From the NCBI GenBank assembly GCA_020632915.1, contig JACKEP010000005.1, positions 310,001-374,000 of the forward strand: a DNA stretch of 64,000 nt, read 5' to 3'. Every line of letters begins with the position of its first letter. The stretch's first letter is position 1. Shown here piece after piece: positions 47,058-56,104 of the stretch. Below the pieces are notes generated by a model. That model did not search any database and was not told the origin of the DNA. It saw only the letters and a list, made by a program, of their open reading frames with translations. Both the position numbers and the translations under genes were made by a program. The DNA is from Alphaproteobacteria bacterium (GTDB taxonomy: Bacteria; Myxococcota_A; UBA796; GCA-2862545).

Positions 47058-48035
47058 ATGGGGCTGATCGTGCCCACCGAGGTGCACCGGGTCGACAACG
47101 GGGCCGGGTGGAGCCTGGAGCTGCGTGTTTACCGCGACCGCGACCGCCTCGTGGCTGGGCGTCGCCCGGTGGTGATGATCCCCGGCTACGCGATGAACAG
47201 CTACATCCTGGGCTACCACCCCGGTGGCCCGTCGATGGTCGCGTGGCTCGTGCAGGAGGGCTTCGAGGTGTGGACGGCCAACCTGCGGGGGCAGGGGGGC
47301 TCGCTGCCGCCGCCCCGTCCGTCGCGCTTCGGCCTCGCGGAGCTGGCGCTCGACGACCTGCCGGTGGTGTTCGCGCACGTGCTCGCCCACACCGCCACCG
47401 GCGCGCACCGCCTCGATCCGGTCGGGTGCAGCCTGGGCGCGAGCCTGCTCTACGCCTACCTGGCCCACCACCCCGAGGATCACCCGTTCGGCGCGGCCGT
47501 GGCGATCGGCGGCCCCTTCCGCTGGGAGACCGTCCACCCGCTGCTGCGCGCCGCGTTCGTCTCCGCACGCGTGGCCGGGGCGGTGCCGATCCGTGGCACG
47601 CGACGGCTCGCCCGCGCAGCGCTGCCGCTGCTCGTGCGGGTCCCGCGCCTGCTGTCGGTCTACATGAACGCCGACGGCATCGACCTGTCCAAGGCGGCCG
47701 AGCTCGTGCCGACGGTCGACGACCCCGTGCCCTGGATCAACCGCCAGGTGGCGCGGTGGGTGCAGCAGCGGGATCTCGTGGTGCGCGGCGTCGACGTCAC
47801 CGACGCGCTCGCCCGCGTCGCCGACCTGCGGCTGCTCGTGATCCTCGCCAACGCCGACGGCATCGTGACCCCCGAGGCGGCGCGCAGCGTGGTGCCCGTG
47901 CTCGGCGCCGACCGGGTCGACGTCTTCGAGATCGGCACGCCTGAGCGCTGGTACGCCCACGCCGATCTGTTCATCGGACGTCGCGCGCAGGACGAGGTGT
48001 TCGTGCCGCTGGCCACGTGGCTCGCCGAGGCCTGA
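47058..48035 (+). CDS. Alpha/beta-hydrolase
   Basis: 325 residues from ATG 47058 after GGAG. The oxyanion strand VVMIPGYAMNS and nucleophile elbow GCSLG (Ser125) fit the alpha/beta-hydrolase fold. The closest look is to PHA-synthase- or lysophospholipase-like hydrolases, with GFEVWTANLRGQGGS after strand beta-4. Candidate acid and His residues are in VILANADGIVTPE and ERWYAHADLF. No signal peptide. It follows the monooxygenase by 29 bp. The substrate is unknown. Confidence 0.8.
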   Translation: MGLIVPTEVHRVDNGAGWSLELRVYRDRDRLVAGRRPVVMIPGYAMNSYILGYHPGGPSMVAWLVQEGFEVWTANLRGQGGSLPPPRPSRFGLAELALDDLPVVFAHVLAHTATGAHRLDPVGCSLGASLLYAYLAHHPEDHPFGAAVAIGGPFRWETVHPLLRAAFVSARVAGAVPIRGTRRLARAALPLLVRVPRLLSVYMNADGIDLSKAAELVPTVDDPVPWINRQVARWVQQRDLVVRGVDVTDALARVADLRLLVILANADGIVTPEAARSVVPVLGADRVDVFEIGTPERWYAHADLFIGRRAQDEVFVPLATWLAEA

Positions 48036-48111
48036 CCGTGGCTTGCACCACGGCGGCCAACGAGCCACGCTGGGCACCCCCGCCGCCCGTCCGACCGTCC
48101 TGGAGGACCCC

Positions 48112-49164
48112 ATGACCCCGCGCGCGTCCGGCTTCCACCAGCCCGCCGAGTGGGCGCCCCACGCCGCCACCTGGGTCGGGTGGCCGTGGGACGAGACCCT
48201 GTGGCAGGACGCGCTGGCCGACGCCCAGCACGAGGTGCGCGGGCTCGTCGAGGCCTTCACGGCGGCTCCCACTGGGGCCGACCGGGAGGAGGCGTGGGTG
48301 CTCGTGCCGGATCGGTCCCACGAGGCCACGGCGCGGCAGGCGCTGATGGGCCTGCCGGTGCGGTTCGTGCACGCGCCGTTCGGCGACATCTGGCTGCGCG
48401 ACATCGCGCCGGTCTACGTCGTCGACGGCCAGGGCCGGGTGGGCAGCGTCCGGTTCGACTTCAACGGGTGGGGCGGCAAGTACGATCTGCCCGGCGACGC
48501 CGAGCTCGCGCGGCGTCTCCAGGACCACGACGACCTGCCGGCGTTCCACGTGCCGATCGTGCTGGAGGGCGGCAGCGTCGAGGTCGACGGGGAGGGCACC
48601 GTGCTCACTACCCGTCAGTGCCTGCTCCACCCCAACCGCAACCCGGGGCTCGACCAGGCGGCCGTCGAGGCGGCGCTGCACGACGCGCTGGGCACCCGCA
48701 AGGTGCTGTGGCTCGACGAGGGGCTGCTCAACGACCACACCGACGGCCACGTCGACACCATCGCCCGCTTCGTGGCGCCGGGCGTGGTGGTGTGCATGGC
48801 CCCGTCGGGCCCCGACGACCCGAACGCCCAGGTGCTGGAGCGGATCGCCGCGGACCTCGCCGCGATGACCGACGCCGCCGGGCGTGCCCTGCAGGTGGTG
48901 CGCATCCCGTCCCCGGGGCGGGTCGTCGACGGCGAGGGGCGGATCATGCCGGCCTCGCACGTCAACTTCCTCATCGCCGACCACGCCGTGGTCGTGCCCG
49001 TCTACGGCACACCGTGGGACGAGGCAGCGGTGGCGGCGCTGGCGCCGTGCTTCCCCGGCCGCACCGTGGTCGGGCGTCGGAGCCGTGCCATCCTCGAAGG
49101 CGGTGGCGCGTTCCACTGCATCACCCAACAGGTGCCCCGGCTGGGGCAGGGAGGGAGCCGATGA
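48112..49164 (+). CDS. aguA: Agmatine deiminase
   Basis: 350 residues from ATG 48112. Active-site Cys336 in GGGAFHCITQQ, His and Asp in HTDGHVD, and WLRDIAP and RFDFNGWGG match the family. It hydrolyses agmatine to N-carbamoylputrescine and ammonia. Its stop overlaps the start of aguB (ATGA), so the two are translationally coupled. The agmatine source (arginine decarboxylase) is not in the window. Confidence 0.92.
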   Translation: MTPRASGFHQPAEWAPHAATWVGWPWDETLWQDALADAQHEVRGLVEAFTAAPTGADREEAWVLVPDRSHEATARQALMGLPVRFVHAPFGDIWLRDIAPVYVVDGQGRVGSVRFDFNGWGGKYDLPGDAELARRLQDHDDLPAFHVPIVLEGGSVEVDGEGTVLTTRQCLLHPNRNPGLDQAAVEAALHDALGTRKVLWLDEGLLNDHTDGHVDTIARFVAPGVVVCMAPSGPDDPNAQVLERIAADLAAMTDAAGRALQVVRIPSPGRVVDGEGRIMPASHVNFLIADHAVVVPVYGTPWDEAAVAALAPCFPGRTVVGRRSRAILEGGGAFHCITQQVPRLGQGGSR

Positions 49165-50036
49165 CCCCGCGCAGCCTCACGGTCGCAGCGGTCCAGTGCC
49201 GCCTCGGCGACGAGGACGTCGCCCCCAACGTCGACCGCGTGGTCGCGCTCATCGAGGAGGCGGCGCGCCAGGGGGCCCAGGTGATCCTGCCGCCCGAGCT
49301 GTTCGAGGGGCCCTACTTCTGCCGCGAGCAGGCCGACCGCCACTTCGATCGCGCGCTGGAGGTGGCCGACCACCCCACGCTGGCGCGGATGTCGGCGCTC
49401 GCCCGGCGGCTCGGTGTCGTGATCCCCACCAGCTTCTTCGAGCGGGCGGGCCACGCCACCTACAACAGCCTCGCGATGATCGACGCCGACGGCACCGTGC
49501 TCGGCGTGTACCGCAAGTCCCACATCCCCGACGGCCCCGGCTACATGGAGAAGTTCTACTTCCGGCCGGGCGACACCGGCTTCAAGGTGTGGCCCACCCG
49601 GTTCGGCGTGCTGGGCGTCGGGATCTGCTGGGACCAGTGGTACCCCGAGTGTGCCCGCGCGATGGCCCTGCAGGGCGCCGAGGCGCTGTTCTACCCCACC
49701 GCCATCGGCTCGGAGCCCGCCTACCCGGACTACGACTCGAAGGACCCGTGGCAGCGATCGATGATGGCGCACGCCATCGCCAACAGCATGCCCGTGGTCG
49801 CCGCCAACCGCATCGGCGACGAGGGCGGGCAGCGCTTCTACGGCAGCTCGTTCATCGCCGATCCGCGCGGCGACAAGGTCGCTGAGCTCGGGCGTGAGGA
49901 GGAAGGGGTGATCACGGCCACCTTCGATCTGCACGCCCTGGCGCGTCGCCGTTCGGAGTGGGGGTTCTTCCGGGATCGTCGCCCGGAGCTCTACGGCGTG
50001 CTCGCCACGGCGGACGGGCGCACCCGGGTGCCGTGA
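49161..50036 (+). CDS. aguB: N-carbamoylputrescine amidohydrolase
   Basis: 291 residues from ATG 49161 after GGGAGG. The nitrilase triad is Glu46 (PPELFEGPYF), Lys119 (YRKSHIP) and Cys156 (GICWDQW). Segments such as PGYMEKFYFRPG and ANRIGDEGG are typical of AguB. It completes agmatine-to-putrescine conversion with aguA. It is convergent with the copper lipoprotein gene. Confidence 0.92.
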   Translation: MTPRSLTVAAVQCRLGDEDVAPNVDRVVALIEEAARQGAQVILPPELFEGPYFCREQADRHFDRALEVADHPTLARMSALARRLGVVIPTSFFERAGHATYNSLAMIDADGTVLGVYRKSHIPDGPGYMEKFYFRPGDTGFKVWPTRFGVLGVGICWDQWYPECARAMALQGAEALFYPTAIGSEPAYPDYDSKDPWQRSMMAHAIANSMPVVAANRIGDEGGQRFYGSSFIADPRGDKVAELGREEEGVITATFDLHALARRRSEWGFFRDRRPELYGVLATADGRTRVP

Positions 50037-50069
50037 GGCGCTCGCCCGGCGGCCTGGCGCCGCGCGTGC

Positions 50070-50936
50070 TCACTCCGGCGGGGGTCGGCTGATCGTGCCG
50101 TCGCTGTCCGGCGGCGCGGCGGGGCCGCCGGTGCGCAGCTGGGTCACCACGCGGTCCAGCGGAAAGGCGTTGTCGTCGTAGCGCTCGACCAGGGTGCCCT
50201 GGGCGTCGAGCACCAGCGTCCGCAGGCTGTGCACGATCTCGCCGCCGCCCGTGGTGAACGGCAGGGCCGCCTGCAGCGCGAGGGCGTCGAACGCTGCGCC
50301 GTCGACGCGACCGAAGCGCCACGTGTCGGGTCTCGCGCCGGCCGACGCCGCGAAGGCCTGAAGGGTGTCGAGGTCGTCGTGGGCCAGATCGATCGTGACG
50401 GCCAGCAGGCGGGCGTCGGTGCCCACCTGGTCCTGGAGCGCCTGCAGCCGGCTGACGGTGAGCGGGCAGTACGCCGGGATCGGGCAGCGGGTGTAGAGGA
50501 ACGTCAACAGGGTGGGCTTGGGCTGTCCCTGACCGATCGTCCAGGTCTCGCCACCGGTGACCGGGATCTGCGTGGTGGGGAAGGACTGACCCGGACGGAT
50601 CGGACCCGGACCCTCGGGGGGCGTGGGCTCGGGCAGCGCCTGGTGACCGGTGACCCGCACCTTGTCGAGGACGGTGCCGTCGGGGTGCACCATGAGCCGC
50701 GCGACGATGCGATCGCCGGGCTTGAGGCCCGCGTCGCGGGCGCTGTCGGACAGGCCGAACGGCATCACCATCGCCCCCATCAGCCCGGGGACGGCCTCGT
50801 GGTCGACGATCACCTCGCCGTCGGGGCGCACCTCCAGCACCACGCCGTGCAGGATGTAGGCGTCGCGCCCCCAGCAGGCGGACAGCAGCAGCGCGGCGGC
50901 GAGCGGCGCGAGCCAGGGGTGGGGGCGTCGGAGCAT
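50070..50936 (-). CDS. CusF-SCO1 fusion lipoprotein
   Basis: 288 residues from ATG 50936 with GAGG upstream. Lipidated Cys21 is followed by a CusF-like copper-binding beta-barrel (about 25-98) with His46, Met53, Met56 and Met58. A SCO1/SenC thioredoxin-fold domain (about 118-288) carries C151-x5-C157-Pro and the copper ligand His236. SCO proteins usually have CxxxCP; the five-residue spacing occurs in CusF-SCO hybrids as I recall. It would handle copper for cytochrome oxidase or other cuproenzymes such as the nearby PHM-like protein. Confidence 0.85.
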   Translation of the reverse strand: MLRRPHPWLAPLAAALLLSACWGRDAYILHGVVLEVRPDGEVIVDHEAVPGLMGAMVMPFGLSDSARDAGLKPGDRIVARLMVHPDGTVLDKVRVTGHQALPEPTPPEGPGPIRPGQSFPTTQIPVTGGETWTIGQGQPKPTLLTFLYTRCPIPAYCPLTVSRLQALQDQVGTDARLLAVTIDLAHDDLDTLQAFAASAGARPDTWRFGRVDGAAFDALALQAALPFTTGGGEIVHSLRTLVLDAQGTLVERYDDNAFPLDRVVTQLRTGGPAAPPDSDGTISRPPPE

Positions 50937-51254
50937 GGGCACCTCGGAGTGGCGCGGGCGCTGGAGCGGGCAGGGGGAGTAGCCCGTCCGCGCGGGTGGG
51001 GCGGGGGACGCTGGGTTGCAGGGGACGGACCACCGGGTCAAGGAGGCGCCCCTCGGCCGGCGCGAGGACACGGGCGTCGGTCCGTGGCGTCGGCCCTCGT
51101 CGCCCACCCCGTCTGAAGGAGGGAGCTTGCGTCACCACGTGTTGCACGTCCGACGCACCCACGCCTCCGGCCGGGTAGGAACGAGCACGCAGGGAGCGCC
51201 GGCCGCATCGCGCACCCACGCGACGCGGCGGTGGCGCCCGGGGAGCACGGTTCG
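50937..51254. other. Divergent intergenic region between SCO and ammonia-lyase genes
   Basis: The 318-bp gap separates the minus-strand copper lipoprotein from the plus-strand polyketide operon. It must hold promoters for both. No convincing -35/-10 pair, operator palindrome or open frame with a good ribosome site was found. No RNA gene is apparent. Confidence 0.4.
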
Positions 51255-52817
51255 ATGAACGCTGAACGCGGTGGCACGATCACCCTCGGTTCCGCTCCGC
51301 TGACGATCGACGACGTCGAGCGGCTCGCCCATCGCCGCGCGCGCCTCGTCCTCTCCGACGCCCCGGACGTGCTCGCCCGTCTCCGACGGAGCCGCGAGGT
51401 GCTCGAGCAGCACGTCGCCTCGGGCCACGTGGTCTACGGGGTCACCACCGGGTTCGGCGAGAGCTGCGTCAACGCGATCGAGGCCGCCCACCAGGACGCC
51501 CTCGCGGCCAACCTCGTCCGGTTCCACGGTGTCGGCACGGGCGACCTGCTCGACCCGGTGCAGGGGCGCGCGGTGCTGGTCGCCCGCCTGGCGGCGCTGG
51601 TGCAGGGTGGATCGGCGATCCGCCTCGAGGTCCTCGAGCTGCTGCTCGCCCTGCTCGACCACGACCTGATCCCCGCGATCCCGGCGGAGGGCAGCGTCGG
51701 CGCCAGCGGCGATCTCACCCCGCTGTCCTACGTGGCCGCCGTGTTGATGGGCGAGCGCGAGGTGTGGCGCGACGGCGAGGTGGTTCCGTCGGCCGAGGCG
51801 CTGGCCGAGGCCGGCCTCACGCCGGTGGTGCTCCAGCCCAAGGAGAGCCTGGCGCTGATGAACGGCACCAGCGTGATGACCGGGCTCGCGTGCCTGGCCT
51901 GGGTGCGCGCCGAGCGCGTGGCCCGCCTGGCGTGCACGCTCACGGGCATGGCCAGCGACGTGCTGCGCGGCAACGCGTCGCACTTCGACGATCGCATCTT
52001 CGCCGCCAAGCCCCACCCGGGGCAGCGTCAGGCGGCTGCGTGGGTCCGTGCCCACCTGGCCTACGACCCGGCCACCCACGTCGACCCCGATCGCATCCAG
52101 GACCGCTACTCGATCCGGTGCGCGCCGCACGTCATCGGCGTTCTCCTCGACGCCCTGCCGTTCCTGCGGGGGATGCTCGAGGTCGAGCTCAACGGGGTCA
52201 ACGACAACCCCGTGATCGACCCCGACACGGGGGCGGTGCTCCACGGCGGCAACTTCTACGGTGGCCACGTCGCGTTCGCGATGGACGCGCTCAAGGCGGC
52301 CGTGGCGAGCGTGGCTGACCTGCTCGACCGACAGATGGAGCTGATGGGCAACCCCGCGTCGTCCAACGGCCTGCCCGGCAACCTCGTGGCGCCGGGGCGG
52401 CCGGGCCACGCGGCCTCGCACGGGGTCAAGGCGATGCAGATCGCCACGTCGGCGCTCACTGCCGAGGCGCTCAAGCTCACGATGCCGGCCGCGTCGTTCA
52501 GCCGCTCCACCGAGTCGCACAACCAGGACAAGGTCAGCATGGGCACGATCGCGGCGCGCGACGCGCTGCGCGTGGTCGAGCTCACCGAGCGGGTGGCGGC
52601 CATCCACCTGCTCGCGGCCTGCCAGGCGGTCGACCTGCGCGGGGTGGCCAGCTGCCGTGCGGCGAGCGCGGCGGTCCACGGGGCGGTGCGTCAGATGGTG
52701 CCGTTCACCGACGTCGACCGACGCCACGATCGCGACATCGTCCGCCTCGTCGAGCTGGTGCGCCGCGAGGCGCTGCCGCTGCCGGTGTCGGCGTCGCCCC
52801 TCGCAGCGTCGGCCTGA
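51255..52817 (+). CDS. Aromatic amino acid ammonia-lyase (MIO enzyme)
   Basis: 520 residues from ATG 51255. The MIO-forming Ala-Ser-Gly (150-152) is in GSVGASGDLTPLS, with Tyr61 in YGVTTGFG as catalytic base. At the substrate selectivity switch (ANLVRFHG), Phe90-His91 lies where Tyr lyases have His-Leu, Phe lyases Phe-Leu and His lyases Ser-His, from memory. The absence of other hut genes and the following KS-CLF-DH-KR operon argue for supplying a cinnamate-type starter rather than His degradation. It is the first gene of the plus-strand operon. Confidence 0.88.
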   Translation: MNAERGGTITLGSAPLTIDDVERLAHRRARLVLSDAPDVLARLRRSREVLEQHVASGHVVYGVTTGFGESCVNAIEAAHQDALAANLVRFHGVGTGDLLDPVQGRAVLVARLAALVQGGSAIRLEVLELLLALLDHDLIPAIPAEGSVGASGDLTPLSYVAAVLMGEREVWRDGEVVPSAEALAEAGLTPVVLQPKESLALMNGTSVMTGLACLAWVRAERVARLACTLTGMASDVLRGNASHFDDRIFAAKPHPGQRQAAAWVRAHLAYDPATHVDPDRIQDRYSIRCAPHVIGVLLDALPFLRGMLEVELNGVNDNPVIDPDTGAVLHGGNFYGGHVAFAMDALKAAVASVADLLDRQMELMGNPASSNGLPGNLVAPGRPGHAASHGVKAMQIATSALTAEALKLTMPAASFSRSTESHNQDKVSMGTIAARDALRVVELTERVAAIHLLAACQAVDLRGVASCRAASAAVHGAVRQMVPFTDVDRRHDRDIVRLVELVRREALPLPVSASPLAASA

Positions 52818-52823
52818 GGCACG

Positions 52824-54020
52824 ATGCACGGCGCACCGTCCACGGCGACGGGGTCGGTGCGGCCCTACCCGATCACGGCGTTCGGGTGCGCCACGGCGCT
52901 GGGCGCCACCACCGAGGCCACGCTGGCGGGCCTCGCCGCCGGGCACACGGGGCTCGGGCCGCTGCCGGCGTCATGGAACATGCCGTTCGAGACCTGGTAC
53001 GGCGTGGTGCCCGGCACGTTCGCCCCGCTGCCTCCCCACCTCGCCGACCGCGACAGCGTCCAGCACCGCCTCTGCCAGCACGTGTTCGAGCTGGTGGGCG
53101 CGCAGGCGCGCGAGGCCGTGGCGCGCTGGGGCGCCGACCGGGTCGCGGTGCTCGTGGGCACCACCACTGGCGGCATCGCCGACACCGAGCGCCACTACCC
53201 CACCTTCCGCGACACGGGCGCGTTCCCGCCGTCGTTCCGCCTCGACCGCCAGCACCTCCTTGAGGGCTCGGCGTCGGTGATCGCGGCGCTCGCCGGCGCC
53301 ACCGGACCCCGCTTCACCCAGTCGTCGGCGTGCTCGTCGAGCCTCAAGGTGTTCGGGACGGCGCGGCGCCTGCTCGACACCGGCCTGTGTGACGCCGTCC
53401 TCGTCGCAGGCGTCGACTCGCGCTGTCGGTTCACGCTGCTGGGCTTTCAGGGCCTCGAGGTGCTCTCCTCGTCCCACTGCCGTCCGTTCGGTGCCCACCG
53501 GGATGGCATCAACCTCGGCGAGGGCGGCGGCATCGCCGTGGTGGAGCGCTCGGGCACGGCGCTGGCCTGGCTCACGGGCGTCGGCGAGAGCTCGGATGCC
53601 CACCACATGACCCAGCCCCACCCCGAGGGGCGCGGGCTGGCGTCGGCGATGCGGATGGCGCTCGGGCAGGCGGGCGCGACGCAGGTCGACCTCGTGAACG
53701 CCCACGCCACGGGCACCCGCTACAACGACGCGGCCGAGGCCGCGGCCATCGCCACCCTGCTGCCGGATCGACCGCCCGTCGTGGGCACCAAGGGCTACAC
53801 CGGGCACACGCTGGGCGCCTGTGGGGCCGTCGAGGTCGCCTTGTGCCTCCTCGCCCTCCAGCACGGGTGGAGCCCGGGCACCCTCACCGAGCCCTCGCTG
53901 GATCCCGAGATCGACGTGGACGTCCGCGTCGATCGCGTCGAAGGGCCGTTCGCACGCGTGCTCTGCACGTCGGCGGCCTTCGCGGGCCACAACGCCGCCG
54001 TGCTGGTGGAGGCGCCGTGA
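52824..54020 (+). CDS. Beta-ketoacyl synthase of an aryl-polyene-like cluster
   Basis: 398 residues from ATG 52824, six bases after the lyase stop. The catalytic triad is Cys170 (SSACSSS), His294 (NAHATGT) and His328 (GYTGHTLGACG). The rest follows the type II KS fold. It extends an ACP-bound polyene chain together with the next gene product. The order lyase-KS-CLF-DH-KR resembles the ApeO/C/P/Q set of aryl-polyene clusters. Confidence 0.9.
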   Translation: MHGAPSTATGSVRPYPITAFGCATALGATTEATLAGLAAGHTGLGPLPASWNMPFETWYGVVPGTFAPLPPHLADRDSVQHRLCQHVFELVGAQAREAVARWGADRVAVLVGTTTGGIADTERHYPTFRDTGAFPPSFRLDRQHLLEGSASVIAALAGATGPRFTQSSACSSSLKVFGTARRLLDTGLCDAVLVAGVDSRCRFTLLGFQGLEVLSSSHCRPFGAHRDGINLGEGGGIAVVERSGTALAWLTGVGESSDAHHMTQPHPEGRGLASAMRMALGQAGATQVDLVNAHATGTRYNDAAEAAAIATLLPDRPPVVGTKGYTGHTLGACGAVEVALCLLALQHGWSPGTLTEPSLDPEIDVDVRVDRVEGPFARVLCTSAAFAGHNAAVLVEAP

Positions 54021-54793
54021 GTGCCGCGGTGGCCGTGTGCGGCCTGGGCCTGTGGACGCCGGGATTCGCCAGCCTCGCTGCGTGGCGAGCCGGCGCGGAG
54101 GACCCGTCGGTGACCGAGCCCGTGGGCGCGCTGATGCCCAAGGCCACCTTGCGCCGCGCCACGGCGCTGACGCGCATGGCCGCCGACGCGCTCGCGCAGG
54201 CGCTGCACGGCACGGGCATCGCCAGCGACCGCACCGCGCTCGTGCTCGGCACCGTGGGGGGCGAGCTCGACACGACGTTCGCGTGCCTCGCGCTCACCCA
54301 CGAAGTGCCGCCCGCGTCGTCGCCGCTGCGCTTCCGCAACTCGGTGCACAACGCAGCGCTCGGCCACGTGTCGATCGCCACCGGCAACCGTGGCTACGGC
54401 TCGGCGCTGTCGGCCTCGGCCGATCGCATCGTCGCGATGTCGCTCCTCGAGGGCTGGCTGTGGGCGGCCACCCAGGGCGGCCACGTCGCCGTGCTCGTGG
54501 TCGACGAGACCTGGCCGACGGACCGCTTCGATCCGGTCGCCGGCGCGGTGCTGCTGTCGGCGGAGCCCCCCCCGGAGGCACACGTGCTCGGCTGGCTGGG
54601 CGCGCCCGGGCGGGAGCTGCCGACCTGTCAGGCGCCGCCGTGGCAGCGACCGTCGCTGGCCGGCAACCCGAGCGCAGGCATCGTCGACCTGCTGACGCTG
54701 CTGGCCGACGGCGCGCCGGGCGTGTTGCCGCTGTCGCCCGCCACCGACGGGCAGGCCCCGTGGTCGGTGCCGTTCACCGTGGCCCGCCCGTGA
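54017..54793 (+). CDS. Ketoacyl-synthase-like chain-length factor
   Basis: 258 residues from GTG 54017 overlapping the KS stop (GTGA). It starts AVAVCGLGLWTPGF, as in ketosynthase-type N-termini, but lacks the active-site Cys region and the C-terminal His motifs. This matches the short KS-chain-length-factor (ketoacyl-synt_2) family of aryl-polyene clusters. It should form a heterodimer with the preceding KS and help set chain length. Confidence 0.82.
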   Translation: MSAAVAVCGLGLWTPGFASLAAWRAGAEDPSVTEPVGALMPKATLRRATALTRMAADALAQALHGTGIASDRTALVLGTVGGELDTTFACLALTHEVPPASSPLRFRNSVHNAALGHVSIATGNRGYGSALSASADRIVAMSLLEGWLWAATQGGHVAVLVVDETWPTDRFDPVAGAVLLSAEPPPEAHVLGWLGAPGRELPTCQAPPWQRPSLAGNPSAGIVDLLTLLADGAPGVLPLSPATDGQAPWSVPFTVARP

Positions 54794-55251
54794 CCCTGCC
54801 GGCCCCCCACGAGCTGCTGCCCCACGGACGCGCCGCCGTGCTGCTCGATGCCATCGTGGCGGCCGACGCCGAGGTCACCACCTGCAGGGCCACCGTGCGT
54901 CCCACCCATCCCTACGCCCTCGGCAGCCAGGTCCCGGCCATCGTGGCCGTCGAGCTCATGGCCCAGGCGATGGGCGTGCACCGCGGCATGCACTGCCGCA
55001 CCACCGGCGAGCCCTTCGGCCAGGCCCTGCTCGTGGGCGTGCCCTCGCTCAGGCTGCACGTCGAACGGCTGGAGCTCGGCGACGAGCTCGACGTGGAGGT
55101 CACGCTGGTGGGCGACCAGCCGCCGCTGACCGTGTTCACCGGACGGGTGCTGCGCGCCGCGGAGGTCGTGGCCGAGGGGCGGCTGCAGGTCTACCATGGG
55201 GCGGTCGAGCGCCCCCATCCGCCTGGTGGTGCCACGCGGGAGACCCAGTGA
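54790..55251 (+). CDS. Hotdog-fold 3-hydroxyacyl-ACP dehydratase (ApeP-like)
   Basis: 153 residues from GTG 54790, overlapping the CLF stop. PHELLPHGRAAVLLDAI opens like a FabZ/ApeP-type dehydratase and VPAIVAVELMAQAMGVHRG is the long central helix. Dehydration of the beta-hydroxyacyl intermediate gives the polyene double bonds. A second dehydratase domain is fused to the AMP-ligase at 57739, as is usual for two-dehydratase aryl-polyene systems. Confidence 0.82.
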   Translation: MTLPAPHELLPHGRAAVLLDAIVAADAEVTTCRATVRPTHPYALGSQVPAIVAVELMAQAMGVHRGMHCRTTGEPFGQALLVGVPSLRLHVERLELGDELDVEVTLVGDQPPLTVFTGRVLRAAEVVAEGRLQVYHGAVERPHPPGGATRETQ

Positions 55252-55988
55252 CCAGCCCCTCGGACCTCCCGTCGCGCCGCGCCCTCGTCACTGGCGCGAG
55301 CCGAGGTATCGGCGCTGCCATCGCCCTCCGCCTCGCCGCGGACGGCCACCGCGTGGTGTTGAACTACCGGAGCGACGACGCGGCGGCGCACGCGCTGCGC
55401 GATCGGATCGTCGCGGCCGGCGGCCGCGTGACGCTGGCGCGCTTCGACGTGGCGGACGGCGCGGCCACCGCGAACGCGCTGGCGTCCCTCGACGTGGAGG
55501 ACGATCCGTTCGGCATCGTGGTCAACAACGCCGGCGTCACGTCGGACGGCCTGATGGCCGCGATGTCGGTCGAGGCGTGGCAGCGCGTCACGCGCACCAC
55601 CCTCGACGGCTTCTTCCACGTCACCCAGCCCTTGCTGATGGGCATGATCCGGATGCGGTGGGGCCGGGTGGTCAACATCACCTCGGTCTCGGGCGTCCAC
55701 GGCAACGCCGGGCAGGTCAACTACAGCGCGGCGAAGGCCGGGCTGATCGGTGCCACGAAGGCGCTCGCGCGGGAGCTGGCCAAGCGCAAGGTCACGGTCA
55801 ACGCCGTCGCGCCGGGCCTGATCGACACCGACATGCTGGCCGGCGCCCCGGTCGACCGCCTGCTGGAGGGCGTGCCGATGCGCCGGCTGGGCACCCCGGA
55901 CGAGGTCGCGGAGGCGGTGGCGTTCCTCTGCAGCGAGGGCGCGTCGTACGTCACGGGACAGGTGCTGGGCGTGAGCGGCGGTCTGTAG
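55248..55988 (+). CDS. 3-oxoacyl-ACP reductase (FabG-like)
   Basis: 246 residues from GTG 55248 overlapping the dehydratase stop. TGASRGIG binds NADPH, NNAG is present, and the catalytic residues are Ser146, Tyr159 and Lys163 (NITSVSG, VNYSAAK). It reduces the beta-keto group in each polyene cycle. It is the last plus-strand gene; the convergent halogenase gene ends 117 bp later. Confidence 0.92.
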   Translation: MTSPSDLPSRRALVTGASRGIGAAIALRLAADGHRVVLNYRSDDAAAHALRDRIVAAGGRVTLARFDVADGAATANALASLDVEDDPFGIVVNNAGVTSDGLMAAMSVEAWQRVTRTTLDGFFHVTQPLLMGMIRMRWGRVVNITSVSGVHGNAGQVNYSAAKAGLIGATKALARELAKRKVTVNAVAPGLIDTDMLAGAPVDRLLEGVPMRRLGTPDEVAEAVAFLCSEGASYVTGQVLGVSGGL

Positions 55989-56020
55989 CGACCCGTCGGT
56001 GGGGTCTCCACATCTGATGC

Positions 56021-56050
56021 ACGCTGGCTCACGCTGGCTCACGCGGGCTC
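56021..56050. repeat. Three tandem 10-bp repeats in a convergent gap
   Basis: ACGCTGGCTC occurs twice and ACGCGGGCTC once, directly repeated, just after the ketoreductase stop. A GCGGCG/CGCCGC pairing at 56081-56100 further along could form a hairpin at the convergence of the two operons. This may serve as a terminator zone. No function is known for the repeat. Confidence 0.5.
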
Positions 56051-56104
56051 ACGGTCCGCCTCACGGTAGGACGCACGGACGCGGCGGCCCGCGGCGCCGC
56101 AGGC

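Noticed and set aside
51255..52817. Assignment as histidine ammonia-lyase of the hut pathway
   Set aside because: No urocanase or other hut genes nearby, and the gene starts a polyketide operon; the role as aromatic starter supply is favoured.
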